Positions 42,413-51,837 of a stretch of 64,000 bases of DNA are shown piece by piece. This stretch comes from SMBSF63 sp034003545 (GTDB lineage: Bacteria; Chloroflexota; Anaerolineae; Anaerolineales; Anaerolineaceae), in assembly GCA_964447155.1 (NCBI GenBank), contig CAYURM010000015.1:1-64000 (forward strand), given 5' to 3'. A program made the translations under genes and the position numbers. The notes under the pieces are model-generated. The model worked only from the letters and a program-made list of their open reading frames with translations, made no database searches and was not told the DNA's origin. The number at the start of each line of letters is the position of its first letter. The first letter of the stretch is position 1.

Positions 42413-43220
42413 TCCTGTATGTAAATCATGCCTGCAAGGGGTAGGGCTGACCAAGGTGTTTGGGTTTGGCCGGCAGAAATGTGTAGCCGTGGACCATGTC
42501 GATTTCAATTTTGGCGAGGGAGAAATCATTTCGATCGTGGGTGAATCCGGCAGCGGAAAAACCACCCTGGCAAAAATGCTGCTGGGGCTGATCAGTGTTA
42601 CGGAGGGTGAGGTCTTCTTCCAGGGAGAGAAACGCGATATCAGCACGCAAAAAAAGCGCAAGGAATACTGGAAGAATATTCAGGCCATCTTTCAGGATCC
42701 TTATTCTTCCTACAATATCTTTAAAAAAATTGATTCCGTGCTGCTGGATTGCATTCACATGCGCGGCGGACGCAAGCTGTCGTATGAGAAAAAAGTGGCG
42801 TTGATGACAGAGGCGTGCAGTTTTGTCAACCTGAAATTTGAGGAATTGACCAACAAATATCCCTTTGAACTTTCAGGCGGGCAAATGCAGCGGTTGATGA
42901 TCGCCCGTATCTTCCTGCTTAAACCGCAGATCCTGCTGGCCGATGAACCGACCTCAATGATCGATGCCTGTTCGCGGGCGACGATCCTGGATATGCTGCT
43001 GCAGCTGCGCGATGAAATCGGGATGACGATCATCTTCATCACCCATGATATTGGCCTGGCGTATTATGTGTCGGATAGCGTATATATCATGGAAAAAGGG
43101 AAATTGATCGAAAGCGGTACGCCTGATGAGGTCATTCTGCATCCGAAACAGGCTTATACCCAACGCTTGATCAATGATGTTCCCAAGATCCATGAGGAAT
43201 GGGATCTTTCAACGGTATAA
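42405..43220 (+). CDS. Opp/Dpp-type ABC transporter ATPase (DppF-like)
   Basis: The 271-residue ATPase has Walker A GESGSGKTT, signature LSGGQMQR and Walker B ILLADEPTSMID. It lacks the long C-terminal cysteine extension of its partner. The start overlaps the end of the upstream ATPase gene, showing translational coupling. With 37133-42412 it completes a five-gene importer. After it lies a strong hairpin at 43254-43290. Confidence 0.92.
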   Translation: MANPVCKSCLQGVGLTKVFGFGRQKCVAVDHVDFNFGEGEIISIVGESGSGKTTLAKMLLGLISVTEGEVFFQGEKRDISTQKKRKEYWKNIQAIFQDPYSSYNIFKKIDSVLLDCIHMRGGRKLSYEKKVALMTEACSFVNLKFEELTNKYPFELSGGQMQRLMIARIFLLKPQILLADEPTSMIDACSRATILDMLLQLRDEIGMTIIFITHDIGLAYYVSDSVYIMEKGKLIESGTPDEVILHPKQAYTQRLINDVPKIHEEWDLSTV

Positions 43221-43253
43221 GTCGATCTGCGGGTGTTGGCTGTAGAGCGGATG

Positions 43254-43290
43254 AAACCCGTGCTCTGTTCTGGAACCAGGGCGCGGGTTT
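43254..43290 (+). terminator. Hairpin after the importer operon
   Basis: AAACCCG (43254-43260) pairs with CGGGTTT (43284-43290), with further partial pairing inside. No T tract follows, so it may only lower transcription into the MFS and glycosidase genes. Confidence 0.4.
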
Positions 43291-43353
43291 GAACGCACAG
43301 GATGAAGGATAGTTTGCCGGTTGTTTTTGGCAGGGAGAGGGGATCGATTAATA

Positions 43354-44595
43354 ATGGTAGAGAGGAAAAACTTGATGAAACTGTGGGACAAGATCATTCA
43401 TTACCCTAAAATCAGCCTGGTCATTCTGGCTTATATTGCGTTCATTGCCTTAGGTATGCCGGACGGTTTGCTGGGTGTGGCCTGGCCTTCCATGCGGGCG
43501 GATTTTTCTGTGCCACTGGATTCCCTGGGCCTCTTGTTGATCGCTTCGACGATCGGCTATATGAGTTCCACTTTTTTAAGCGGGGCATTGATCCCGCGCA
43601 TCGGGATTGGAAAATTGCTCGCTTTAAGCTGCGCCTTGACGGGAGCCGCTCTTTTGGGGGATACCCTGGTACCTTCGTGGTGGATGATGGTGGCACTGGG
43701 GCTTTTTGGTGGGTTGGGGGCAGGCGCGATTGATGCGGGCTTGAATACTTACGTGGCTGCGCATTTTGGTGAGGGCTTGATGCAATGGCTGCATGCCAGT
43801 TACGGGATTGGTGTGACCATCGGTCCAATTATTATGACCCTGGCCCTGACGAATCTGAACTCCTGGCGGGTTGGCTATCGGGTGGTCAGCGGCGTTCAGC
43901 TTGTGCTGGCGGTTTGTTTTTTGCTGACCTTGTCATGGTGGAAGGATCAAGATGACGCGCCTGGAATGGAGCAGCAGGAGAAGCTGTTGACGGATTATCA
44001 AACTTCGCTGGGCGAGACATTCCGCCAACTGAATGTGTGGGTCAGTTTTTTGCTGTTTTTTCTGTATGTGGGCGGCGAAGCATCCCTGGGCGTGTGGACG
44101 TACAGTCTGCTGACCGAGTCGCGGGGTGTGCCGCCGCAAACCGCGGGATTTCTGGCGGGCAGCTTTTGGGCAACCTTTACCGTTGGCCGCATTCTGGCCG
44201 GTGTGTATGCCAAACGTCTGGGAACCCATAAGTTGATCCAGGGCGGGGTGGCGCTGGCCCTGTTCAGCGCTGTGCTGCTGTGGTGGAACCCCTTCCCGTG
44301 GACGGATGTGCTGGCGGTGGCATTGGCTGGCATCGCGGTCGCGCCAGTTTTCCCGGCCTTGATGTCTGCAACGCGGGAAAGGGTTGGCGCAAAGTTCGCC
44401 GCCAACACCATCGGCATGCAAATTGCCGCGGCCGGTTTGGGCACGATGGTGATTCCCGGATTGTTGGGCGTTCTGGCGCGCCGGTTTTCGCTGGAGATCA
44501 TCCCGGTCTGTCAGATCGCGATCTTCCTGGGCTTGTTTGGGCTGTATCGTTTGTCGATGATCAAAAAGAAAGTGGATAAGGAAGCCATATCATGA
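43354..44595 (+). CDS. MFS transporter, sugar-transporter-like
   Basis: The protein (about 414 residues) has twelve predicted membrane helices. The first loop region reads LGMPDGLLGVAWPSMRADF, a pattern of the FucP-like/uncharacterised sugar MFS group often found beside glycosidase genes. The start is uncertain: ATG 43354 follows GAGAGGGG, and ATG 43375 follows GAGAGG. The stop overlaps the start of the beta-mannosidase gene (ATGA), so the two are translationally coupled. It may import or export sugars of this pathway; the substrate is unknown. Confidence 0.87.
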   Translation: MVERKNLMKLWDKIIHYPKISLVILAYIAFIALGMPDGLLGVAWPSMRADFSVPLDSLGLLLIASTIGYMSSTFLSGALIPRIGIGKLLALSCALTGAALLGDTLVPSWWMMVALGLFGGLGAGAIDAGLNTYVAAHFGEGLMQWLHASYGIGVTIGPIIMTLALTNLNSWRVGYRVVSGVQLVLAVCFLLTLSWWKDQDDAPGMEQQEKLLTDYQTSLGETFRQLNVWVSFLLFFLYVGGEASLGVWTYSLLTESRGVPPQTAGFLAGSFWATFTVGRILAGVYAKRLGTHKLIQGGVALALFSAVLLWWNPFPWTDVLAVALAGIAVAPVFPALMSATRERVGAKFAANTIGMQIAAAGLGTMVIPGLLGVLARRFSLEIIPVCQIAIFLGLFGLYRLSMIKKKVDKEAIS

Positions 44596-47081
44596 GAATT
44601 CAATCTTTAGCAGGTGACTGGAAATTTCGTCAGGCTGGTACAGAAGAATGGCTGCCCGCCGTTGTGCCTGGCGGTGTGCATACCGATTTGCTGGCTGTGG
44701 GACGTATTCCTGACCCGTTTGTTGGCGATAATGAAAAGCATGTCCAGTGGGTGGCTGAGTCAGATTGGGTTTATCAGCATCGTTTCACCTGCTCGCCTGA
44801 ATTGCTGACCCAGGAAAAGATCCTGCTGGTGTGTGACGGGCTGGATACCCTGGCGAGGGTGGTGCTCAACGGGCATGAGCTTGGCCGCACGGAGAATATG
44901 TTTCGCAAATATGAATGGGATGTCAAGTCATTGCTCAATGCACAGGGGGATAATACGCTGACGATTGCTTTTTCCTCCCCGGTGCAATATGCCACAGAAC
45001 AGCAGGCCATCCGCCCGATGGCTGGCGTTTCTCAGGCCATCCCCGGCGGTCCTCATCTGCGTAAAGCGCCCTGTCAATTTGGTTGGGACTGGGGCCCGCA
45101 ACTGCCGCCCATCGGCATCTGGAAAGACATCCGTCTGGAAGGATACAGCGAGGCACGCCTCTCCGAAGTTCACCTGCGCCAGGATCATGCTGAGGGACGG
45201 GTGACGGTGGAAACCCGCATCGCCATCCAGCATTGGGGGCATGATCCGTTGACCGCCATTGTGGAGATCACTGCCCCGGATGGGGTTGTACTGGAGGAAG
45301 AAACCGCTATTTCTGGTCAGAATGAGGGGATTGTACGGATCAATATTCCCAATCCTCAGTTGTGGTGGCCGAACGGGTATGGCGAACAGCCGCTCTATCA
45401 GGTTGAGGTCTTCCTCAAGCAGGGCGGGGTTGAAAGAACGATTGTGGATCGTCAGGATTATCAGCTGGGCCTGCGCACGATTGAATTGCGCCAGGAACCG
45501 GATGAGTGGGGACGATCTTTTACATTTGTGGTGAATGGCGTACCAGTCTTCGCCAAAGGCTCCAACTGGATCCCGGCGGATTCTTTCCCCACCCGCATTT
45601 CGGATGACTATCTGGAGAATTTAATCCGCGCGGCGGCTGACACGCACCAGAACATGCTGCGCGTGTGGGGCGGTGGATTTTACGAAGAGGAACGCTTTTA
45701 TGACCTGTGCGACCGGTACGGCATCCTCATCTGGCAGGATTTTATCTTCTCTTGCAGCATGTATCCGCTGGATGACCCCGCCTATCTTGAGAATGTGCGG
45801 GTAGAAGCGATTGAGAATATTCGCCGATTGCGCCATCGCGCCAGTCTGGCACTGTGGTGCGGGAATAACGAAATGGAATGGGGCTGGGTCGATTGGGGTT
45901 GGACGGGACCTGAATATGAAGCAGTCAAGGTGGTCTATGACGGGTTTTTCCATCACACGCTGCCCGAATGGTGCGCAGATGAGGACCCGGATCATGCCTA
46001 CTGGCCCAGTTCGCCTTCCTCCGATACGCCTTTTGAAAATCCGAACGGCCAGCAGCAGGGCGATGCCCACTATTGGGACGTGTGGCATGGGCGCAAGCCT
46101 TTCACTGCCTATCGGGACCAGTATCCGCGCTTCATGAGCGAATTTGGTTTTCAGGCGCTGCCACCGCTGGAGACGATCCGCACCTATGCTGAAGAAGCGG
46201 ACTGGAATATGACTTCCTACATCATGGAGCGGCACCAGAAAAACGACAGCGGCAATTCCCTGATGGTCGGCCAGATGCTCGATACCTTCCGGCTGCCCAA
46301 GGATTTTGAATCGCTGGTTTATTTGAGCATGGCGCTTCAGGCGGAAGGCATCCGCTATGGGGTGGAACACTGGCGGCGTCATCCGCAGCGCGTCTCCGGC
46401 ATCCTCTACTGGCAGTTGAATGACTGTTGGCCGGTAGCCTCGTGGGCCAGCCTGGATTATTTCGGGCGCTGGAAGGCGCTGCATTATGCTGCCCGCCGCT
46501 TCTATGCGCCGGTGATGCTTTCCATCGAAGATAAGCCGCCTGTTCAGGGAGTCTATGTGACCAATGACAACCTTGAAACCTGGGAATGTACGGTTCGCTG
46601 GGCGCTGGAAACCCTGGCCGGTGAAGGGCTCGCTGCTGGCGAGGAGGTGGTCATTGTCGCCCCGCAATCTGCGGCGCAGGTGTGCAAGCTGGATTTCACC
46701 GATTATATTTCGGATGATACCGTCCGCGGGCTGGTTTTTATCGCTGAACTGTGGCAGGGAGATCTTTTGGTGTCCCGGCAGACGGCGGGCTTTGCCCCGA
46801 TCAAACATATCTCCCTGGTTGAACCTGGTGTGATGGCGACCCTGCGGGAAGAGCAGGGTAAGGTGGTCGTTGAATTGACCGCCCGCTCCCTGGCGCTGCT
46901 GGTGGAAGTCTCTCTGGTTGGCGCTGATGTCGTTTTCAGTGACAATTATTTCAATCTGCCTGCTGGCCGGACGACGGCAATCTCTTTTGCCATGCCTGCT
47001 GGCTGGACGTTGAAGCAGGCCGAGAAAGCATTGCGCCTGCGTTCGGTGTATGATTCTTATGCCCATGGCGCAGCAAGTTGA
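44592..47081 (+). CDS. GH2 beta-mannosidase
   Basis: The 829-residue enzyme releases mannose from the non-reducing end of beta-mannosides. It has the GH2 order: a sugar-binding jelly roll (residues ~1-190), an Ig-like domain (~190-300), a TIM barrel (~300-640), and C-terminal Ig-like domains. The acid/base is E427 in WCGNNEMEW and the nucleophile E517 in RFMSEFGFQ. The LYWQLNDCWPVASWASLDY stretch is typical of beta-mannosidases as opposed to beta-galactosidases. No signal peptide is present, so it works on imported oligosaccharides. Its start overlaps the MFS stop. Confidence 0.95.
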   Translation: MRIQSLAGDWKFRQAGTEEWLPAVVPGGVHTDLLAVGRIPDPFVGDNEKHVQWVAESDWVYQHRFTCSPELLTQEKILLVCDGLDTLARVVLNGHELGRTENMFRKYEWDVKSLLNAQGDNTLTIAFSSPVQYATEQQAIRPMAGVSQAIPGGPHLRKAPCQFGWDWGPQLPPIGIWKDIRLEGYSEARLSEVHLRQDHAEGRVTVETRIAIQHWGHDPLTAIVEITAPDGVVLEEETAISGQNEGIVRINIPNPQLWWPNGYGEQPLYQVEVFLKQGGVERTIVDRQDYQLGLRTIELRQEPDEWGRSFTFVVNGVPVFAKGSNWIPADSFPTRISDDYLENLIRAAADTHQNMLRVWGGGFYEEERFYDLCDRYGILIWQDFIFSCSMYPLDDPAYLENVRVEAIENIRRLRHRASLALWCGNNEMEWGWVDWGWTGPEYEAVKVVYDGFFHHTLPEWCADEDPDHAYWPSSPSSDTPFENPNGQQQGDAHYWDVWHGRKPFTAYRDQYPRFMSEFGFQALPPLETIRTYAEEADWNMTSYIMERHQKNDSGNSLMVGQMLDTFRLPKDFESLVYLSMALQAEGIRYGVEHWRRHPQRVSGILYWQLNDCWPVASWASLDYFGRWKALHYAARRFYAPVMLSIEDKPPVQGVYVTNDNLETWECTVRWALETLAGEGLAAGEEVVIVAPQSAAQVCKLDFTDYISDDTVRGLVFIAELWQGDLLVSRQTAGFAPIKHISLVEPGVMATLREEQGKVVVELTARSLALLVEVSLVGADVVFSDNYFNLPAGRTTAISFAMPAGWTLKQAEKALRLRSVYDSYAHGAAS

Positions 47082-47140
47082 GCGGATCAGATTGCTTAAC
47101 ACGTTTCCAGGCTCAAGACGCAGGGCAGAAGAGAACGTCT

Positions 47141-47201
47141 ATTGTAGATACGGATTTATTCGATACCGGGTTCTGTAACGACTAAAGTCGTACCTGCAAT
47201 T
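47141..47201. repeat. REP/BIME-like element, family A copy 2
   Basis: attgtag at one end and ctgcaat at the other enclose a palindrome taacgact/agtcgta (47176-47192), matching 165-182. It lies in the 158-base gap between the two glycosidase genes. Confidence 0.65.
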
Positions 47202-47239
47202 ACCACAACGAGTGCTTATACTTTGGAAAGGGTTTTGCC

Positions 47240-49522
47240 ATGAATAAAATCGATAATTTGATCAAGAAAATGACGCTGGAAGAAAAAGCCGCCCTGTGTA
47301 CCGGAGCCAGCCCGTGGACGACGACCCCCATTGAACACCTGGGGCTGCCCGGGATCACCGTTTCGGATGGGCCGCATGGCGTGCGGCGCGTGGAAGAGGT
47401 GGAAGATTTCATCAGTCCCACCAGCCTGCCGGCCACCTGCTTCCCGACCGCCTCCTGCCTGGCCTCCACCTGGGATGTGGATTTAATCAACACGATGGGC
47501 CAGGCCCTTGCAGAGGAGTGTATTGCTCTGAATGTGGATGTCGTCTTGGGCCCCGGGGCGAATATGAAGCGTACTCCCCTGGGCGGGCGTAATTTCGAAT
47601 ATTTCTCCGAAGACCCCTATCTCGCCGGGCAGATGGCGGCCAGCTTTATCAACGGTGTGCAAAGCAAGGGCGTGGGTACTTCACTGAAACATTTCGCTGT
47701 CAACAACCAGGAAACCGAACGGATGGTGATTGACGCCAGAGTGGATGAACGCCCCCTGCGGGAAATTTACCTGGCGGCGTTTGAGACCGCCGTGAAACAG
47801 TCCAAACCCTGGACGGTGATGTGCGCCTACAATAAGCTCAATGGCACCTTCTGCTCCCAGCATCACCGGCTGCTGGTGGAGATTCTCAAGGACGAATGGG
47901 GCTTTGAAGGTCTGGTTGTTTCCGACTGGGGTGCGGTGCATGACCGCGTGGCGGCCTTACAGGGCGGCCTGGATTTGGAAATGCCCGGCCCGCGGGAACG
48001 ACGGGTCACTCAGGTGATTGAAGCGGTCCGCTCGGGTGAGCTGGATGAATCGGTTCTGGATGAGGCGGTACGCCGCATTCTGGGAATTGTCTTCAAGGCC
48101 GTCGAGACGCCCAAAGAGGGTTCGTTTGATGCCGCTGCGCATCATGCCCTGGCGCGCCGGATCGCCGGAGAAGGCATGGTGCTGCTTAAGAATGACGGGA
48201 TGCTTCCCTTGAAAGATGAGCAGCATATTGCTGTTATCGGCCGGGCGGCCCAGGAGGCGCATTTCCAGGGTGGCGGCAGTTCGCATATTAATCCCACTCA
48301 GGTGGATAGCCCCTTTGAAGAACTGCAAAAATTGGCCGGGGATGCCGAATTGAGTTTTGCCCAGGGTTACCCAGCGGATGACAGTTTCAACCAGGCGCTG
48401 ATCGAGGAAGCGGTCGATAACGCCAGCGCTGCGGATGTAGCTTTGCTGTATCTGGCGCTGCCAGACTCCAAGGAGTCGGAAGGCTATGATCGGGCTGACC
48501 TGGATCTGACCGCGCAGCAGATCGCGTTGATCAAAGCTGTGGCTGAAGTGCAGCCTCAAACGGTTGTCATTCTGAATAATGGCGCACCGGTTGTGATGGG
48601 GGAATGGCTCGATAGTGTGGGGGCTGTTCTGGAGGCGTGGATGATGGGGCAGGCTGGCGGCGGTGCGATTGCCGATGTGCTCTATGGAAAGGTGAACCCC
48701 TCCGGCAAGCTGGCGGAAACTTTTCCGCTGAGACTGGTGGATACACCTGCATATCTGAATTTCCCCGGCGAAAACGGTGCGGTGCGCTATGGCGAGGGAC
48801 TGTTTATCGGCTATCGCTATTATGATGCTAAACAAATGCCGGTGCAGTTTCTCTTTGGGTATGGGCTGAGTTACACTACGTTTGCCTATAAGAATGCCAA
48901 AGTTTCAGCGAAAACCTTCAGGGATGTGGACGGCCTCATCGTTTCGGTGGATGTGACCAATACGGGCAAGATGGCAGGCAAGGAAGTGGTTCAGGTGTAT
49001 GTGCGCGATCATGAATCACGGTTGGTGCGCCCGCCCAAAGAACTCAAGGGCTTTGTCAAGGTGGCACTGCAACCCGGCGAGACGAAGACCGTTTCCCTGT
49101 CCCTTGATTTCCGTGCGTTTGCCTATTACCACCCGGCATACAAACAGTGGATCACGGAGGATGGTGCATTTGACATCCTGATTGGGGCTTCCTCGGCTGA
49201 CATTCGCTGTGTTGAGACGGTGACCCTGCAATCTACCCTGCAACTGCCATCCATCCTGACACGTGAATCGACCCTGCGAGACTGGATGGCAGACCCGCGT
49301 GGGAAAGAGGTCTTCGAACCGTTCTTCCAACAGATACTGGCACCCATGCAGGCTGCCTTTGGCGGGGGGGATGAAACCGAGGGTGCCGGGATGGACTCGA
49401 CGGGCTTCTTTATGGAGATCACCCTGCTCGACCTGCTGTATTTCCAGGAAAATCTGCTTCCCAAAGCGCCTGAAGAAATGGTGGACGAACTGCTATCTCA
49501 GGTACACAGTGCGAAGGAATGA
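47240..49522 (+). CDS. GH3 beta-glucosidase
   Basis: The 760-residue enzyme has the GH3 layout: a TIM-like N-terminal domain with the conserved KHF motif (SLKHFAVNNQETER near residue 150) and nucleophile D229 in LVVSDWGAVHD. A second alpha/beta domain (about 310-530) and a C-terminal fibronectin-III-like domain (about 570-650) follow. Extra residues after 650 are less typical. It has no signal peptide. In this locus it would release glucose (or another beta-linked sugar) from oligosaccharides taken up by the importer. GGAAAGG precedes the start, and a terminator follows. Confidence 0.95.
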   Translation: MNKIDNLIKKMTLEEKAALCTGASPWTTTPIEHLGLPGITVSDGPHGVRRVEEVEDFISPTSLPATCFPTASCLASTWDVDLINTMGQALAEECIALNVDVVLGPGANMKRTPLGGRNFEYFSEDPYLAGQMAASFINGVQSKGVGTSLKHFAVNNQETERMVIDARVDERPLREIYLAAFETAVKQSKPWTVMCAYNKLNGTFCSQHHRLLVEILKDEWGFEGLVVSDWGAVHDRVAALQGGLDLEMPGPRERRVTQVIEAVRSGELDESVLDEAVRRILGIVFKAVETPKEGSFDAAAHHALARRIAGEGMVLLKNDGMLPLKDEQHIAVIGRAAQEAHFQGGGSSHINPTQVDSPFEELQKLAGDAELSFAQGYPADDSFNQALIEEAVDNASAADVALLYLALPDSKESEGYDRADLDLTAQQIALIKAVAEVQPQTVVILNNGAPVVMGEWLDSVGAVLEAWMMGQAGGGAIADVLYGKVNPSGKLAETFPLRLVDTPAYLNFPGENGAVRYGEGLFIGYRYYDAKQMPVQFLFGYGLSYTTFAYKNAKVSAKTFRDVDGLIVSVDVTNTGKMAGKEVVQVYVRDHESRLVRPPKELKGFVKVALQPGETKTVSLSLDFRAFAYYHPAYKQWITEDGAFDILIGASSADIRCVETVTLQSTLQLPSILTRESTLRDWMADPRGKEVFEPFFQQILAPMQAAFGGGDETEGAGMDSTGFFMEITLLDLLYFQENLLPKAPEEMVDELLSQVHSAKE

Positions 49523-49571
49523 TTTGTCTGTTGCGGAGTAAAAGCGACTGGCATTGCTGTAAATGATATTG

Positions 49572-49610
49572 AAAAGACGCTCACCGGTCAGAACTGGCGG
49601 GCGTCTTTTT
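49572..49610 (+). terminator. Terminator after the GH3 gene
   Basis: AAAAGACGC pairs with GCGTCTTTT, followed by one more T; the inner part pairs partly. It ends about 60 bases before the convergent gene's stop. Confidence 0.8.
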
Positions 49611-49669
49611 GTTACAGGTGTGTTGGCATGGAGGGGTCCATCCAGTATCCAGGGTTCGTCCCCGCGATG

Positions 49670-50233
49670 CTATAGCTGGTGCAATTGGTCATTGATGTCA
49701 TTCAGGTCAAAGGCTTCCGGGTCAAATGCCCCGCCGATCCATTCCAGGTAGCGTTCATGTTCCTCGTTGGCGGGATCATGGATGGCCTCAAGAAAAAATT
49801 GATATCCGGGCGGGCCGCCGATGTCTTCTGGCGGGCAGGCGCGTTTTCCGGTAACGCACAGTGGATAGCGCATGTTCTCGTCACGGGGCAGGATTTTCTC
49901 CACCAGGATTTCATGCCGCCAATCATCACCAAAATCGTAGGTGTAGGAGCCTTTCAGTTTTTCTGCCGGGAGCACTTGTGCCAGCGTGAAATCTGCCTCA
50001 TCCTCAAAGTCAAGTTCTCCCCAGGTGTCCTGTTCCCGGCTGCCATAGCTGGTACCGGAAATGGAAAATTCGTGCAGGTGGTAGCCATCCCAACCCATAA
50101 TGGTCAGCAGGATGTGATGCAACTCTTCCAGGGTAGTGTCGCCCGGTACCAGCACCCGCCGCCAGACGGGCGGCTTGATATAAGACAGCGTGATTTTGAG
50201 CTGATAGATTTTTTCGGATTGTTTTGACATCAT
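49670..50233 (-). CDS. Plasmid pRiA4b ORF-3 family protein
   Basis: The 187-residue soluble protein has the family core KITLSYIKPPVWRRVLVPGD (residues ~13-32), TLEELHHILLTIMGWDGYHL and YDFGDDWRHEILVEKI near residue 100. Proteins of this family are widespread, often in plasmids, IS elements and chromosomes, and their function is unknown. Two adjacent Met codons could start it. It stands alone, convergent with the GH3 gene and divergent from the glycerate kinase gene. Confidence 0.88.
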   Translation of the reverse strand: MMSKQSEKIYQLKITLSYIKPPVWRRVLVPGDTTLEELHHILLTIMGWDGYHLHEFSISGTSYGSREQDTWGELDFEDEADFTLAQVLPAEKLKGSYTYDFGDDWRHEILVEKILPRDENMRYPLCVTGKRACPPEDIGGPPGYQFFLEAIHDPANEEHERYLEWIGGAFDPEAFDLNDINDQLHQL

Positions 50234-50454
50234 CTTTCCTCTATTTTGGAAATAATCGGGGTGGTCGCTTATTCCTTGTATTCTTCCGTTCAGCGCCTGG
50301 TACGTTGATATTTTCTACCAGGTGGAAAACCAGATTGATCAGATTATAGCATTTCCGGGGAAATACCGTGCATGGATGCGATAAAAAATCTGAGGATATG
50401 GCATAATAGTTGTGAGAAGAAAATATTTGAACGTGTGTTTGAAAAAAGGGTGCG

Positions 50455-51825
50455 ATGAAAACAAACAAAGGTTTCCCTGCGATTTTTCCCGATGCGGAAA
50501 CGGCTGCCAGTGTAGAACGAGTGATCCGCGCCAGCCTGGATGCGGTGGACCCGTATCAGGCGGTGCGCCGAGTGCTTGATCAACAGGATGGGCAGCTATT
50601 CGTTGAGGATGCGGCTTACGATTTGAAGACGATTGAGCGGCTCTTGGTCGTCAGCATCGGCAAAGCAGGCGGTTTAATGGCGAAGGCTGCCGCAGATGCA
50701 CTGGGGAATAAGCTGGCTGCGGGGATCGTGGTGCAAAAGATGGATATTGCTCAGACCGCCCTGGACTTGCCGGAGAATATTCAGGTCTTGAAGGGGGATC
50801 ATCCTGTGCCGGGGGAAGGCAGCCTGGCAGCGGGCGCGGCGGTGCTGGCTTTTCTGGAAAGCTGCTCGCCGCGAGACCTGGTCATTTTTCTCATTTCAGG
50901 GGGCGGGTCAGCGCTTGTCACCCATCCGCATGCGGGCATCAGTCTGAATGACTTGCAGGATGTGACGCGCTCTCTGCTGGCGTGCGGGGCGCAGGTTGAC
51001 GAGATCAATACCATCCGCAAGCACCTGGACGGGGTCAAGGGCGGCGGGCTGGCGGGCAAAGCTTATCCGGCACGGATGGTCACCCTGGTACTCTCCGATG
51101 TGGTCGGTAACCCGCTGGATATGATCGCCTCTGGCCCCACGGTGGCGGATCCAACCACCTATGGGGACGCGAAATTGATCCTTGAAAAATACCAGCTATG
51201 GGGAAAAATACCCGCTTCAATTTCTGCTGTTTTACAGACCGGGCTGGCGGGAGTGCTGCCCGAAACCCGCAAGCCGGGAGACGCGTGCTTTGCACATGCC
51301 CAGGTGTTGATTGTGGGCAGCAATTACCAGGCGGCGTGCGCCGGTCTGGCAGCAGCGCAAGCGGAAGGAATGCAGGCACACATCCTGACAACGTATTTGC
51401 AGGGAGATGCGTTCAATGCCGGGCGTTTTTTGGGCAGCCTCCTGCGGCAGATCAGCGAAACAGGGCAGCCTTTTCCCCGGCCGGTGTGCCTGATCGCCGG
51501 CGGGGAGACGACGGTGGTGGTGCAGGGGGACGGCCTGGGCGGTCGCAACCTGGAGGTTGCTTTGGGGGCGGTGGCAGAGCTGGACGGACTGGAGCGGGTG
51601 GCCTTGGTCACACTGGCAACCGACGGCGAAGACGGCCCGACCGACGCTGCCGGGGCGGTTGTTACCGGCCAGACTCTCCAGCAGGGGCTGGGCAAAGGGC
51701 TGAAGGTTGAAGCCTGTCGTGTGGCTAGTGATTCTTACCGCTATTTTGAGGTGCTGGAGGCATTGATCAAGATCGGTTCTACGGGAACGAATGTCAATGA
51801 TCTCGCTTTTTTGTTTGCGTTTTGA
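50455..51825 (+). CDS. Glycerate 2-kinase, type II (DUF4147/MOFRL)
   Basis: The 456-residue enzyme phosphorylates D-glycerate with ATP, normally at the 2-position, feeding lower glycolysis. The N-terminal DUF4147 domain contains VVSIGKAGGLMAKAA near residue 68 and LISGGGSALVTHP near 147. The C-terminal MOFRL domain has GGETTVVVQGDGLGGRNLE near residue 350 and ends TGTNVNDLAFLFAF. The gene is 13 bases upstream of an aldo/keto reductase, so glycerate or a related aldehyde may be processed by both. A link to glucosylglycerate breakdown at 29.8 kb is inferred only. Confidence 0.93.
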   Translation: MKTNKGFPAIFPDAETAASVERVIRASLDAVDPYQAVRRVLDQQDGQLFVEDAAYDLKTIERLLVVSIGKAGGLMAKAAADALGNKLAAGIVVQKMDIAQTALDLPENIQVLKGDHPVPGEGSLAAGAAVLAFLESCSPRDLVIFLISGGGSALVTHPHAGISLNDLQDVTRSLLACGAQVDEINTIRKHLDGVKGGGLAGKAYPARMVTLVLSDVVGNPLDMIASGPTVADPTTYGDAKLILEKYQLWGKIPASISAVLQTGLAGVLPETRKPGDACFAHAQVLIVGSNYQAACAGLAAAQAEGMQAHILTTYLQGDAFNAGRFLGSLLRQISETGQPFPRPVCLIAGGETTVVVQGDGLGGRNLEVALGAVAELDGLERVALVTLATDGEDGPTDAAGAVVTGQTLQQGLGKGLKVEACRVASDSYRYFEVLEALIKIGSTGTNVNDLAFLFAF

Positions 51826-51837
51826 AAGGACAATAAA

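Noticed and set aside
45621..47102. A 493-codon minus-strand frame opposite the beta-mannosidase
   Set aside because: The plus-strand GH2 enzyme has both catalytic residues and full domain order; the antisense frame is a compositional shadow.
49670..50233. pRiA4b ORF-3 protein as evidence of an integrated plasmid or IS
   Set aside because: No transposase, inverted ends or plasmid genes accompany it; the family is common on chromosomes.
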